Source of the DNA: Moringa oleifera
Lineage: Eukaryota; Streptophyta; Magnoliopsida; Brassicales; Moringaceae
Assembly (NCBI GenBank): GCA_021397835.1
Contig: JAJFZO010000065.1
Span: 1,302,001-1,366,000, forward strand
Direction of reading: 5' to 3'
DNA length: 64,000 nucleotides
The stretch's first letter is position 1, and each line of letters starts with the position of its first letter. Position numbers and translations under genes: made by a program. Below, piece by piece: positions 14,201 through 28,100 of this stretch. A model generated the notes under the pieces. It saw only the letters and a list, made by a program, of their open reading frames with translations, did not search any database and was not told where the DNA came from.

Positions 14201-17200
14201 CAAAATTAAAGAAGCGATGTTATGAAATCTAATGGTTGAAGATTTGAAAAAAGACTAACGGAATAAAAAAGTAGATACCTTTCTACGGGGGAAACTAACA
14301 CCCACTAGAAGCACTCTCTTAAGTCTTCTGATTTATTACATGTCACTATTTCCGATACCTATGATGATAGCAAGGAAGTTGGAGCAAGTGTAAAGACGAT
14401 TCTTATGGGGAAGCTTAAAGGATAAGTTTAAGTACCACCTTGTTAAATGCGAGATAGTGAGACAACCAGTAAGGAATGGGGGTCTTGGGATTAAACCTTT
14501 TGACTTGTTTAATAAGGCTTATGGGTAAATGGTTATGGAGATTCATGATGAAAAAAGAAAATTTGTGGAGAAAGATGGTGGTAGCGAAATATGGAGTGAT
14601 GGAAGAGGGTAGGTTATGCTAATGGGGAAGTAACTTATAGAACCAGGGTGTGGAAAACTATTAAAAAAGTATGAGATATATGATCAACCCATATGTGAGG
14701 TTCAAAATTAGGTGGAGCAACAATATTAAGTTTTGGCATGATTTGTGGTGTGATGACGAACCGCTTAGGGAGGCATTCTGAGACATATTGAGTAAGTGAG
14801 CAACTATACTCCTCGTGAGGGTGGTGTGATATGGGAGATAATATTTAGAAGGAATGTGCACGATTGAGAAGTGGGGCAGGTAAGACAGTTTTTAGAGCAT
14901 ATCTACAGTACTAAACCAAAATTGAACAATGAAGATGGTCTTTTAGATGGAAAATAAAGAAGAAAAATTTTCGGTCAATTCCTTCTTTAAGATAATCAAT
15001 GATGTTCAAGAAAGACAAGTGATGGATCAAATACCTTGGAAACTAATTTGGAGAGTTGGAGCTCCTCCAAAAGTGGTGTTTTTTGCATGGGAAGAGATTT
15101 GGGGTAAAGCTCTTACTCTTTGACAATTTGCGGTTCCAAACAGGTGTTTCTTATGCAAAGAACAAGCAAATACTGTAGTCTAAAGAATTTTGGGAGAGTG
15201 CTTTGGCTTTATTGGGACAAGCTTAGGTGATGTCAAGTTCAGTGGCAGCAAAATTGAGCGCGTGGGAAGGTATAAGGGCTGTTGGGCTGAAAACGAACGC
15301 TACTGAATTGTTCTAGCTTCTCAACTTATGGCTATTATAAGGATAGAGAAACAAGAGGACTTTTGAAGAGATGGAAACAACCCTTAGTGTGTTAAAGAAT
15401 AGATGGTTTCATGTAATTCAATTGTGAGTAACGGGAGATTCTATTGTAAATGAGGAGTACTTTATAGAGTTCATAGATGTCCTCACTGCTAGATAGGATT
15501 TAACTTACTTTTTGTACATGGGTGGCACCCCCTTGGTGCCTTACAGTTAATATGATGCTAACTTTGTTTCGAATTAAAAAAAAAAGAAAAAAAAAACTTT
15601 TCTGCTTTGTTAACAGAAATACTACAATTCTGTTGATGCATGATTATGAGTTTTAAGAATTGGTTCCTGGGAGGGATTGACTATTCAAGTACTACTATAA
15701 GCAGAAAAATTTCCCTTCCCCAAGGAAGTGTGTGGTATTATATCACAGTAAAATTTTGAGCATGGCAACGAGTTTCCATCTTTGAAAACTGTATATTACC
15801 TTATTCCAAGTCATGTTGGTACAGTACATAAGCAACTTGAAATTACTTACATATGCAGAATGAGATCACCAACAGACACAAGCCTCTCTCTAAAAGGATC
15901 CTTCATTTCATCAGCAAGTAGATATCTAAGAACAAGCACTAGGTGGGCACCAAATCTGATCATCTGAGGATCACCATGAGGCCTGACATAAACCACAATG
16001 CACCTTGGTCAAAAGAATGGTTCTTTACAACAGGGCAAAATCCCAGTGTTTGCATTAAAGATCTTCAAAAAAAATAAAAAATTCCCCCCCCCCCCCTCTC
16101 TACTATGCCATCAATGCAGTGAACAACGACCAAAACAGAGTTCACAAACACATGAAACTATTCATCATTCCGATCTGTTGATGCCCTTAATCTTCTCCAG
16201 GTATTAAAAGGAAGACTTAACTTTTTGACTTTGCAAATAAGAAAATCCGTAGAAAAATCTTGATGTGGCTTTCAATTGAAAAATAATCAGATGACATGAT
16301 TATTAAAAGTGGACAAACGTTGAAGGTCTCATTATAGTTTAAGAGACCTGATTTGTCTCTGGAGCCAAAAATCTAGCTCACAGATGGAGGGAAGCATCAA
16401 ACGTTACCTGAAAACATTCTGATCATCTCCTGAAGGTGCTATCCATGACCATATCATGTCCAGCAGATGTGGTATATTTCCCAACATAAGATTCATCTGT
16501 AAAACAGGTATAGATCACCACCCAAAGTTTGGATGAGACTAATGAAAAAAAAAAAAACAAAAAAAAAAGTATAACAAATAGTAAAACACACAGTCAAGGA
16601 TAACTCGTTAATGCATCCAAAAAAAAATGGAAATAAAAAGAAACAAAAATTGGAACTAGAAGGAACAAAAAAATATAAATTCTCTATGCATTACATAAAC
16701 AATTAGATTTACAAAAGTTTCAAATGAAAAAAAAAAACAAAGATTTGATGCAGTAGCCAACCTTACTGTTGCATCAAGGATCAATTGAATTAAAATTCAA
16801 TTTGTTGATACAAGACAAAATTCTCAAACAAACACAAGCATTATCTCTACATAAGAGGGGACAGAATCCCATGACTTAGGCAAAAAAAAAAACATTACGA
16901 TTCTGTTGCTCTATGTGCTGGAAGCAGAAGCCTCCAGTTGACAGTTTTTTCCTAAATGATTCACAGGTGAAAATGGCAAGATCATCCAATCTATTCCAAC
17001 CTCTGTTTAGTTACACAGTCAACAATGAAAGCAAATCTTAATTCGATTGCAATCTCTATCATTGAGAGATAAAGAAATTACTTCTGTTCAAAATGATGAA
17101 TCAAGGTCATTAAAGAAATCCAGTAGCTTGTAGCATGTTCTTTTAGATGTTTGCAATCTTTTAAAGGTTCCTATAAGCAATCTCACAACGGGGCACACTC

Positions 17201-20200
17201 CCATTAATTTGAAAGCAGCCAGTAACAAAGAATCTTAACAAGATAAAAATAAAAAATCAATGGCATAAAACACTGAAATTCTTTGGAAAAAAAACCTCAA
17301 TTTGCCGCTGCTGCTCCTTGCATCCTCGAGTAACAGCTTCGTGTACCATTTCACTAAATCAGGCAAAAAAGACAACAGTGTCATATATTATACATTACCT
17401 CCACATAAGCAATAGCATCAATTCCAATAGATAGGATACCACCCCGAGTGGAGTTTCTGAAGAAGAGCAGAAAGATCTCGTGGTTGCTGGTTCAGAATAT
17501 GCAGTGGCCAACTTTCTGGTCCAATCAAAGGCTGAGAGGCACCATCAAATTCTCCAGGACTTCCGTCAACACCATCTCTATAGCTCTTAAACTGTTCCAT
17601 CAACTCTGGCTGCGATCGTGTCAGTTCCAAATCAACCTGAACATCAAGCCATGATCTGGCCATTGCCCAACATGCTGACTGCAGACAAACTCATCATAAG
17701 ATATTGAAGTCATCTCCAGCATTGTGTCACAAAGAAAAGAAGTGAGATTAGATGAAGTTCTATAGCCAAAAGTCAGAGTTAACTCCAGCAGTCTCAAGAT
17801 ATTATCCAACCAGCTATTTGACAGAAGGATCAAATATGCTCCCAGACCATGATGGGCTACAGAAATTTTTAAATTCATTATATACCAGCTTTAGTTTCAG
17901 TAAAAAATCCATAAATAAAATATACAAATATATCTCAAACTAAAGCAGGATATCAGATGATGAAGCACAAACAGATCCCTCAATCTATTAGAAATGTATG
18001 ATAATCCACTAATCCTGATTACAACCAACAGATATTCTTTCTTCTCAGTAAACCAATGGGGATTCAGAAATGTATATCTGTGCCATGCAAGTGGAAAATA
18101 TTCTATCTAGCTTCTATATACTAAATAAATTAACAGAACAACATACTTTTGAGGATTTGTAACACATGTAAAATGAAGTTACAACATATATATGTAACAT
18201 GTGGTCCTAGCAACCGAACATAAATAAAATTTTGTGTCAACTAAGGGAATGTTTACCTCCCAGTCCGTACAGATTGGTAGCATACGCTTTAAGTTGCTAC
18301 ATTGGATTGCATACACAGCTGCTTCATATTTACCAGCATCCTGCTCTGCAATTTTCTTCAAAACAATGGTAATAAGGAAAAAAACTCAGTTCCTATGCAA
18401 TCAGCTTTGCACATCAATCACCTAGCTCACATTGAATGAATAATTGACAAATGCATGACAAGATCACATCAAGGACTTTTAAAAGCTATTTGCATATACG
18501 TTAAAAGAAACTGGCACATGCAATTTGCTTCTAAGCAAATCCAATATGGTAAAATTGGAAATCCTCAAGAAAAATATCACAAAATGTTGCCTACACAGAA
18601 AACAAAGCCACAGGCAAAACCACAATGACATAACAGAAGCTCAGGAATCAAAGCTTGGTATTAAATATGTATTAACTCGATCTTTTCAACCTTACCTCTG
18701 AGGCACAATAGGAAGCCCACTTCCAAAGACGCCACTGGTGACCAATGCCACTTTCCAGTTCAATGGCTTGTAGAGTTCTATTTCTTCCATTCTTCATTAG
18801 GGATTCTACAGAAGGAAACAGGTCCAACCCTCCAAATGGGCATAAGGTTGCAGCTCTCCACGGCTGCCCAAACGGAAGTTCATATCAGGAAAGAATAAGC
18901 AAGAAACCAACAGCTTATTTGGATATTTTTCATTTTTATTTTTGGGCAGCAAAGAGGCTAAGTTATTCCCTGACCTCAACCTTCTAAAATTTGAATACCT
19001 GTCCAGCAGATCTGCAAAGGTCACATGCTTCTACGGATCTTCCTGCTCTCAACAAAGTCCAGACATCCTCCAGAAGAGACTCATCTTGTTTCTGCCAATA
19101 AAGAGCTGTTAGCGATACTTAAACCAAAATAGATATTTTTAAAATATTACAATCTCAAATTCCTAGAGATATTGTCAAACTAATAGAAAGAAACGAGTTC
19201 TTAAAAGAAAAGAAACATTCTTACATCCATGTGGATATTTCTTCTGCAGTGCTAAAACAATATGCTTACCATTGAATTTTATGACAACTTTGAAACAGAA
19301 CCAGAATGAATAAAGCCAATCATCAACTGGCTTATTAAGCAAAATAAAGACACAAACAAGATAAGGAAATTTCTATGACAGTAGAAGAATACCATAAAAA
19401 GGCATTGTCAAGCACATTAGTTCAGTAGCACATCAAAATCAAATAAACAAAAGGGCTGGCTATTACACGTTTAATTTATACACCAGTCCTCATGGTAAGT
19501 ATTGATAAGCAAAACAGATGCAAACAGATATAAGATGCTAGTCATTGCACTGGAGATGATAGAACATAATACAAAATGAAGTGAAACAAAACTTTTAGAT
19601 AACTTAGTGAAAGCATACTTTGTCATCAGGTAGTTGATTAGCATGTTCACGGGTTGGAGCATCGAAATCCAAGTGGTGAACTGTATCCACACTGGAGATA
19701 CCTTTTTTAAGAAACCTTTGAGTATGGTACCATACTCCAGAGTTGGGAAGATATGTACCAACATGAGATCCTTGCACCTGCAAATAGTAATCGATTTCCA
19801 AAAGAAGCAATTAATCCTCATAATGCTTCAAATTCATTGTAATTGAAGATTCAATACAAAACTAGCTTTGCCAAAAGACAAAACAGACTATAATACAGCA
19901 CCCATCAATCAGACATGTTCTTCCAGACACTTAGAACCTGAAAGCCTGACTAGTAATGTAATATCAGTGATTAAAAGAAGTGCAACTTGAGCACACTTAT
20001 ACTGCTACTTGTCAGTGGTTAATCACTCAACAGATTCGATCAACTAAATGTCCCAAATTCACAGCAGTTTGTCCCTCATCATGCCCTATCAGATCTAGCA
20101 TTTGTTTATAGAAGATCTAGCATCATGTTAAAATCAACTAAGAGCCATTAAGAAAATGGAAGAAAAGACTTCTAAATAAACTAGCAACATAGACAAGGTG

Positions 20201-23200
20201 TTCCAATTTGGAACGAAGAAATGACAATAGAACATCAGCATGTCTAATCGGCCTGCTGCAAAACCAAAAGCCCAAAAGGAGGTGAAAGAAAAAACATAAA
20301 TGTAAAAGAACACGCTTGATTGTATTGGCAACTGGTCTACTTTTTCTCAAAAATTGATACATGTGGACATGCATGACACAATACAAAAATTTATTTATTT
20401 TTCCTAAGAATTATCATTAGCACGTTTTAAGAATTTGAAATAACCTGAACCCAACAATAGCTCAGTGTCATGGAAGAACATTAGACACAAAAAAATCCAT
20501 GGATTGACATAATCTAAACTTTAAAAAGAGAAAGAACGAATAAAAAATGGCATGATGATCACCTTGCTTTCCAAATCAAGGGCTTTAGAAGCTAATCCTT
20601 CTAGCCACTGAACAATCCGGAGGCATAGTTGTGCTGTATGGTCATTCACAACAAACTGGCATGCCTCTAAATGTGATGTTGAGGGAGACTGCCACAAGTA
20701 AATAAATTTGAATGTGAACAATGAACTTCTCGAAGTGAAGACTAATCAAAGAAACAACGTCTATGGAGAAGGATAAATTCTTTTCCTATCTATAACATAA
20801 AAAAAAAAAAGAAAATTGCATTACCAGGATTAGCTCCTCAGGCGGTTCTGCTGTTACTGCAATACAAAGAAGTATCCACCATACTTAAAACCCAAAGCTC
20901 ATAGAATGTTTGCAGAAATCAAATCCTCATTTAAGAATAACAAAGTAATGGAATGGAAGAGGAAGGCGCTCTGTCATGGTGGATGAACTTATATGCAAAA
21001 TGAATGCTGGCCCAAAGTGCCGTCCCCCCACCCCACCACACACACACCCAAAAAAAAAAAAGCAGACGACGTTTTTTAGCACATGAAAAGGATATCTGAG
21101 ATTCAATAAAAACAAAACAAAAAAAAAATCAGGGCGTGCAACTAAAATAAAAGACCAGAACCAGTGCTATTGCATTTATTACCTTTCCCATATAGGTACC
21201 ACAAAAGAGACCAGGTGGCAGCCTCATCAAGTAGGAGTTGAGCCTTCTGTCTAATAAGTTTGTCTTCTACTGCTCGATGTTGCATGCTAGATCCATATCT
21301 ATAAAACAAGACATGATCTCGCAATCAAATAGCCACCCAATACACTTATTTTACGTAATTGACATACAGAAGAATGAAAAACATGTATAGGCAGTTCCTC
21401 TAATCTCATCACAGAAGTTAGTCGTCTTGCATAACATGGAGTAGAACACGTTTCATCAGGAGAAAGTGATTCCATGAAAGCATTCATTATGCAAGAAAAC
21501 CACAATTTGGATTGCAGAATTGCTATACTCTTCTGACTAACATCAACTGCTGGATAAGTACAAGTTACATTCATTATCAACACATACGTGTCAAAAGCAA
21601 GCAACCCAACTCAACTGCAAGAGGCAAGACCAGCTGCAGTAGGAACAAGCTATAACACTGATGTTAAATGACCAATAACAGTGAACGTAGACGTATGAAC
21701 TAAAACATTCATTTAATGCATGATTGCATTAAATGAAAACAACGCCAGCTTACAAATATTTTCCACAGTAAGAGACATACCTAAGTGACTCTGAGACATT
21801 CCGGCAGGCTCCTTCAAATCTTAAAATCAGATCAGGAACAGAGATTAAACCTGCAGAACAAAAGTCGAAGTCAAGAACATGGACAGTGCAAAAAGCTACA
21901 CAGTTTTCTACAAGAGAGAGATACATTAACGTTGTAACAACAAAAAATTAAGAGCAGGAACTGCAAACTCTCAATTATATGGAACTCAAACCTTAAAACT
22001 TCAATCCCTGGCAACCGTTAAAACACAATTTAGAAATTAGTCATTCAGACAAAATCTAATTATTTTTAGTCAAAAAAACAATGTTTAAAAAAAAAAAACA
22101 TTGTCCCAACACCCTTCCCCAACAAAGACATAGCAAAATTTAATTTTTTTTTTTAAAAAAAAGAAAAGGTTGCGGAAGAACAGGAATATGTATTCATCAG
22201 ATACGTTCCAACATTCAAATCGTAAAGAATGGATAAGATAGCACCAGATGACACATATTAGCCACAACAGGAAACAATTTTTCTATTTAACTCTATCTAC
22301 TGTCAAAGTTATTGTTCATTAGCTTTAAGAAAATACCAAATAAATAATAAAAACCAAGATTTTGGACTTTCGGACCTCATATAACCTACAAGCCTTCACA
22401 TCCAGAATAGAGCATAGACATCCTTGACAATTTCAATACATACTTGTATGCATTATGATACAAAAACTACTTCTGTCCATACGTCCACAAGCCCCTTTAA
22501 TTCACATAGGTCAGATAAATGCCACACAAACAAGTTCAAATCCTTTCAACTAAAATGCATTATTTCAATCACAAAAAAAAAAAGAAAATAAATAAATAAA
22601 CAAATAAATCATTACTACCATGATACATAAGAAACTTCAATATCAACACCTTGAAATGCAGAATCAAGTAGAGATGCAAACAAAGCAAAAATCATGTCTG
22701 CACTGTCTGTTGACGGATCATCCTCAATCTTGCAGGCTTTTAATGAATGACTTCCTAAATGGTGGTTCAAATCGCAAGCATCCAAGAGTCCATGACTACC
22801 AATCGATGATCTCCTTTTAGAAGCAGATAGTAACCTAGCAGACATTGCTTTATAGTTATCAGTGTCAAAGCTCTCAGCCTCTTGTTTGATGTTTTCAAGA
22901 AGCAGAGCTGCGTTAGTTGGGCTGTGGATGTTCTGTCCATCATATAATAATCTGCCTTCACTTAACTTTGAAATTGAGCCCTCCTGATGAGGTGACATAA
23001 CTGAACCTGAGTGCCTTTTCCTGCACATAACTCATGCCTGAGTAGGTAGATATGCATATAAAATATGCATTGAACAAACAATGAATGATCAATATAAATC
23101 AGGTGTACATGATGATAGCTCCAAAACATGAATTCAGAATCCTAGAACTTTTCCCAAAAAGGGACACTTTCTTTCTTTATATACTTAACAAAACCATAGA

Positions 23201-23889
23201 AGGGAGTAATGCCTGTATTTACCATTTTAAAGAACAAAGAAGACAATTTGTAAAGTCTCTATTGCTCTAACAGTTTTTTCACCGGAAGAAATTTTGAAGT
23301 TCCAATATCAACCCTGTTTTCTTTGGAGATTCTCACTTCCATCATGCTTAAGCTACCGCAAATACTAGCGTCTATAGTTTATCACTGAAGTCCAAACACT
23401 CTTTTCCAGTTTTTCTTGTTTTTTCTCAAGATTGGCATTTCCCAACTATACAATTCTTCAATTTGCAAAAACATTTACCTCTAACACTTCATCTAATCTA
23501 TCTGATTCGTGAATATCCTAGTCATTAAATATTCGTAAACATTTACCATTATTCAATAAATATATTCTTTTCAATAACAAAATAAGCTCCACAACAATTC
23601 CAAAAGTATAAAAACCTTATAAGAAAATTAAATTGAATAAACCCTATGTAAACAACTTTATTTTCCACAACTCGCAAGAAAACAGAAACATCACATTGAA
23701 ATACGAAAAAATGCACGGAGGCAAGGATACTCGTACACATATGTATATCACATATCTATATAAGCAAAAAGGAAATGGAAATAAGCAAAAGGGTTAATTA
23801 AATTGGTACCCATAACGTCTAAACTGCTCTCTGATGGTGAGGTCTTCCGGGTCGAAGTAGCTAGGAGAAGTCTCCATTTCCATGTCCAT
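5201..23889 (-). CDS. NUP107: Nuclear pore complex protein NUP107 (24 exons, 1,089 aa)
   Basis: Minus-strand exons: 23889-23810, 23020-22650, 21850-21781, 21298-21183, 20856-20825, 20688-20563, 19777-19619, 19091-18999, 18863-18696, 18355-18257, 17678-17443, 17353-17296, 16496-16408, 15982-15851, 10667-10545, 9344-9246, 9137-8949, 8672-8501, 8403-8247, 8077-7875, 7480-7339, 6583-6423, 5892-5776, 5278-5201. The lengths sum to 3,270 nt with consistent phases and one stop; Arabidopsis NUP107 is about the same size. The protein starts [18 protein letters not shown] and ends [14 protein letters not shown]. Recognisable blocks include [22 protein letters not shown], [44 protein letters not shown] and [16 protein letters not shown]107 is an alpha-helical scaffold subunit of the Nup107-160 (Y) complex on the nuclear-pore rim, needed for mRNA export. 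The 5.2-kb intron between exons 14 and 15 carries an antisense LINE, but the reading frame is intact. Confidence 0.93.
11782..12774 (+). pseudogene. LINE endonuclease-domain remnant
   Basis: Three open pieces (11782-12165, 12256-12561, 12580-12774) together carry the exonuclease-endonuclease-phosphatase landmarks of plant L1 ORF2: RGLN, VCIQETK, GGDFN and SDHN, in the usual order. They are separated by stops and frame changes, and the catalytic domain is therefore broken. This forms the 5' part of the element above. Confidence 0.8.
13230..14230 (+). pseudogene. LINE reverse-transcriptase remnant
   Basis: Pieces match the plant LINE reverse transcriptase: a palm entry block ([21 protein letters not shown]), a [15 protein letters not shown] block, a [11 protein letters not shown] block, then [19 protein letters not shown] and FVNDTTICC, followed by [11 protein letters not shown]. 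The usual F-A-D-D catalytic box reads F-V-N-D, so one of the two metal-binding aspartates is lost. Several stop codons and frameshifts interrupt the region. Confidence 0.85.
16084..16096. repeat. Homopolymer C13
   Basis: A run of 13 C inside the NUP107 intron between exons 13 and 14. Its length may be uncertain in the assembly. Confidence 0.9.
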
Positions 23890-24149
23890 TTAAGCTCAAG
23901 AACAACAGCGTTACCCTGAATTCTAAAACAAAAGAACCACGGGAGACATCAATGGTGTTTGAACTTCAAGCTTACAACCCTACAAGAGCTTCAGCGCGGA
24001 AGTGCAGACAGTAAGTGATGGTTTTAAGCTAAACCCTCAAGACTGTGAAAGGCTCCAGGGCCTGGTGCAAAAGAGGCTCTTGTCCTCCAAAAAGAGACCG
24101 AACCTTGAGGCAGTGAAACGCACCAGTTTTTTGCTTTTGGCTAAATTGT

Positions 24150-24590
24150 TACACTAATTTTGATAATATTTTTAAGATAAAAATTTTATAAAATTTTAAT
24201 ATTTATTTTATATTATTAATTAAATTTTTATATTTTAAAATTAATATATTTAAATTTTATTAAAAATTTAAAAATTAGAAATATTCAAATAAAAGATCTT
24301 GTACAATAAATTTTAATTTGAAAATTTTTAAAAGTGAATATAAAAATTTTCATAATTTTTTGAATATTAAAAATATATTTTTTAAATTTATAATATTAAA
24401 AATTTTAAAAAATAATATAATTACTTAAAAAATTATGAAATTTTTTATGATGATAGTTTTAATTTTTTTTTACATATATAAAAATTTTTAAATTAAAATT
24501 TATTGTATAAAATTTTTAATTTAAAAATTTATAATTTTATTTTTTAATAAAATTTAATTAAAACTAAATTAACAGAGAAAGATATGAATT
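24150..24590. repeat. AT-rich inverted-repeat element, member of a dispersed family
   Basis: The left arm (about 24240-24350) and right arm (about 24430-24550) are imperfect reverse complements. For example, acaataaattttaattt on the left corresponds to aaattaaaatttattgta (24490-24507) on the right. The word tttttatgatgatagttt at 24442-24459 recurs at 44585-44602 with the same downstream words. Related copies lie near 38.0, 38.3 and 39.1 kb. It could be an old MITE or foldback element; no terminal duplication was identified. Confidence 0.55.
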
Positions 24591-25059
24591 GTCACTTTTT
24601 AAACATACAAATTTTATTGATAACATAGAGTAATCATAAAATTTTTGTTTGATTTTTTATTAATATTTTTAAATTTATTTGTTTTTAATCAAAATTTCTT
24701 TTGTTGATTTATTATATTGATATTCTAAAACAATATTTATAAGTTATTTTAAACCAATATTTATAAATTATTTTTTAATTAATAAATAAATTATATTTAT
24801 TTAATTATTACTTTCAAAACATTAATATAAATCTAATCAAAAAAATTGTGAAGATCAAAATAATTTATATAAATTATTATGAAAATTAGTTACACATTAA
24901 CTAAAAATAAAAATTGGTATCATAAGTCATGTAACAGTCATAATAAGGAAAAAAAAATTGAAGTGGAAGAAATGTGATGATCATAAGATTCCACAACCTG
25001 ATGGCATTAGCGTTATTTTGTGAAAAGACAATGTTATTTAAGTTAGTAAAGTTGTAGAC

Positions 25060-25067
25060 TATATAAA
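25060..25067 (+). promoter_or_regulatory. TATA box of FLU
   Basis: TATATAAA lies 43 bases before the chosen FLU start codon. It implies a very short leader starting near 25090. This supports the ATG at 25111 rather than the out-of-frame ATG at 25083. Confidence 0.6.
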
Positions 25068-25110
25068 CCCCTGCACGGCAGGATGCCAGTGGTTTATCTC
25101 TTGAAAGAAA

Positions 25111-28100
25111 ATGGCAGTGTTTGTCCGGTGCTCTTGCTTTTTTATTCGCCCGTTCTCCCTGCGACCCCTACCTGCCGATCATGTCGCCGGCAACCACCAC
25201 ATTCCCGGTTAACACTCCTCTGCTTAGGCGATACAGTCCTCTTTCAATTTTCTTGCTTCTTTCTCTCTGCTTTTGTGCTCGTTTTTGCTTGAAGTTTTTT
25301 TAGGCTTTCATAAATTCTCAATTTTGTTTGATTAAGTTTTGTTTTTCTGTATACACTTAGTTTGAGCATCTTTCAGTCTTGGCTTCTGGGACAAGTTAAG
25401 AAAATGGGAATGGAAAATAAAGTATGTAGATCTTTCTCATTCAGTGGTTTTTGGCATATGAGATAACGAAAGATTGAGGTGAACTCTGCTAGAAAGAAGC
25501 TAGTTGTCCCACAAAATTGGAAACTTAGAGCTCCTGGGTTCATTTTCTTTCTTGTTTTTTAGCATTCTGTTCTGCCGGTAATCAAAATGACCATAATGAG
25601 ATTGAAGTCAAGCTATGTTCTTCTGTCTTTGCATGCTGCTAGGCTAGAATTTATTACTACTGCAGTGGCTATGTATTTGTGTTGGGTACAGATGATTCTT
25701 TGCAATTAGCATGACATGTTAAAGCAATGGCTGAATTTGGACTTTTAGCTTAGAAAAGAAAAAGTGGCAAGGAATCTAAGGTCCTTAAATGACACAATTA
25801 TTTTGTACTAGAGGTCTCTTGATTAGTAGCACATAAGAGTTCCAGGTTTAATAGCTTAAGGAAATTTTTCTCAATAACAACTGGAAAATCCTTAGAGAAA
25901 AATGTGAATGTTTGCATACAGAGAAAAATAGAGATTATATTTCGACAGTGTCCCTGATAAATTTTTGAAAATGAACTAAACATTGTTGACATTGGTATAG
26001 CAGTGATTTTTGACAGAATTTAGCTGAATCATCTACCACTAATTTAAAGTTAAATGTGATGATTCAATCAGGCAACTTAATGTCTCTACTATCAAGGGTA
26101 AGAAACACTGGCCTATCCTCTGGTGATCATTTGGGTGGACAAATTGGGATTCCTCGTCTTCTGCCAGGCAGCAAAGCTCATTTGAGGCTTAACAATCAGA
26201 AGTCAGATGGAAACTGGGACGTAAATCAAGTATACATGGTTCAAGGGAAAGCTCTAGAATGGCTATCAGCTCTTGAGGTATGATGGTGAGTCCACTGGGT
26301 ATCAGCTATTGTGTTTTCTTCAGCTCCATCTTTAGGTATAAGTAACTAAAGCATTACTTAAATTGACACCTGAAATGTATAAGTAGAGACATGATTAATC
26401 ACTGGAATATGAAATGCTTTAGTTAAGAAAGATGAGTGTTGTTCTTCATATTTGCTTTGTATTATCCAGTTTCTGTACGTTGTGAGGCATCGATGCCCCC
26501 ATCTGATAAGAAATCATCGGTGTTGGCAGGGTAACCAAAAATTAAAATTTTCAACAACGGCATTTCTTTTTACCAATGCCATTATGTTGACTACACCTCT
26601 TGAAGCTTGGGCAGAAACATGTGAGGCTGAGAACTCCTTTTTTAACATGCCTTTGTTGCTACTTGTAGCTCTTATTGGGGCCACCGTTGGAGGTAAAGTG
26701 TTCTTCTTTTATGATCACCTTAAGTTCTGGTCCTTGATGTTAGTATGAAAGGGTTTCAAAGGATTTGCTGATGAGCGTAGATAGCATCAGCAAATATGTG
26801 CTCCGCACCCAAAATCTTAGTTGTGTATACTCCAATTTGCATCACTCTGGCAGCCCTAACAATCATAGTTGTCAGATAACTTGGTTTAGTTTTAGCAGCA
26901 ATTTATTGGAGAGTAATGGTGCCACCTAAAGGTGCTTACTTTCCATTCTGTCTTCGATAGAAATTTCAGCAGGGAGTACTCTGCATAGCAAGGCTATGTC
27001 TCATTCATAATGTACAAAGCCAAAGTGTGAAGCATGATAAGTGCCCAATTTGCATCAGTAAAGACTGATGGCCACCATAAAAGAGCCGTGAGACAATTTC
27101 GTTCAGCTTGGAGCCATAATTTTTTAAAGAACAGTGTTCTTTACTTGTCAAAAAGAAAATGGAGCATTGCTAATGCTTAGAATGCTACATCCTCCCATTT
27201 TGTTTTTGGACAGAAATACTAGTTGGAGTACTTCATAACTCTCAGAGCCTGAAATTGCCAGCTTTACTCACATTTTGTGCATGTATGGCAGGGTTGCTTG
27301 CCCGACAGAGAAGAGGGGAACTGCAAAGATTGAACGAGCAGCTGCGTCAGATCAATGCAGCTCTGAGAAGGCAAGCTAAAATTGAGTCCTATGCTCCCAG
27401 CTTGACTTACGCACCTGTTGGTGGCAAAATACCAGATAATGAAGTAATTGTTGATCAAAAGAAGCAAGAGTTGATTTCTCGGCTGAAAACAGGGAAGAAC
27501 TTTCTGAGGAATCAAGAACATGAGAAGGCATTTATGGAGTTTAAGACAGCTCTGGAGCTTGCTCAGAACCTGAAGGATCCCATTGAGGAGAAAAAGGCTG
27601 CAAGAGGCTTAGGTTTGTTTCTCTCACTCAGGGTGCTTTATATTTTGTGCATGTATTATACAGTTCTTGCCTTCTGTCCATATTTTACATTATTCATGTG
27701 GTTAGCAAGCTAAAAAGAGAAAAGAATTTACGCCATGTATGCCATTGAATTTTGAACCGTGAAATACACCCTTCAAGCTATGATTTAGAACAATTTATTC
27801 AAGGACACAGGAACTTTTAGTGTTTTGCAGTGGTGGGTTGGCGGCTAAACTGCACATTCAGTTTTTTTTTTTTTTCTTGTTCTTATGAGGCTGGTTGGAT
27901 CTAATTGGCGTAACTGGATTTCTTGCCCACAGTTTTATGTTTCTCAACCACAAAGATCATTTGTGCATCCTGTCTTCATGTTGTCATTGTCATAGCACAG
28001 AATGTTTACAAAGCATCTTTGATTCGAATTTTGGTTTGGAATTGAATTTACTTGATCCAGGGGCGTCACTGCAAAGACAGGGCAAATACCGGGAAGCTGT

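Larger units (their letters stand above)
11580..15597 (+). mobile_element. Decayed, probably 5'-truncated non-LTR retrotransposon (L1-type LINE)
   Basis: It lies wholly inside the NUP107 intron 10668-15850, in antisense to the host gene. Signature pieces occur in LINE order on the plus strand, split by frameshifts and stops: an endonuclease remnant (VCIQETK near 12040, GGDFNMV near 12360, TSDHN near 12610), then reverse-transcriptase remnants ([12 protein letters not shown] near 13300, [13 protein letters not shown] near 13830, a degenerate catalytic box FVNDTTI near 13980), then a C-terminal zinc-finger-like piece ([20 protein letters not shown] near 15030). It ends in an A-rich tail at 15575-15597. 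The left boundary is approximate; I found no clear target-site duplication and no intact gag ORF. It cannot encode active enzymes as it stands. Confidence 0.9.
23890..25110. other. Divergent promoter region between NUP107 and FLU
   Basis: NUP107 reads left from 23889 and FLU reads right from 25111, so both promoters lie in this 1.2 kb. GC-richer leader sequence next to NUP107 (23890-24125) is followed by a long AT-rich block (about 24150-24900) holding an inverted-repeat element, then by the FLU proximal promoter. Confidence 0.7.

Noticed and set aside
25083..25292. Upstream ATG and frame MPVVYLL... at the FLU 5' end
   Set aside because: It is out of frame with FLU. The TATA box at 25060 puts transcription start at or after this ATG, and the frame starting at 25111 resembles the Arabidopsis FLU N terminus better.
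26452..26748. FLU exon 3 starting earlier (FLYVVRHRC...)
   Set aside because: An acceptor at 26461 is possible, but the acceptor before 26530 gives SALEGNQKLKF, which aligns with the Arabidopsis SAFEGIGRLKL segment without an insertion.
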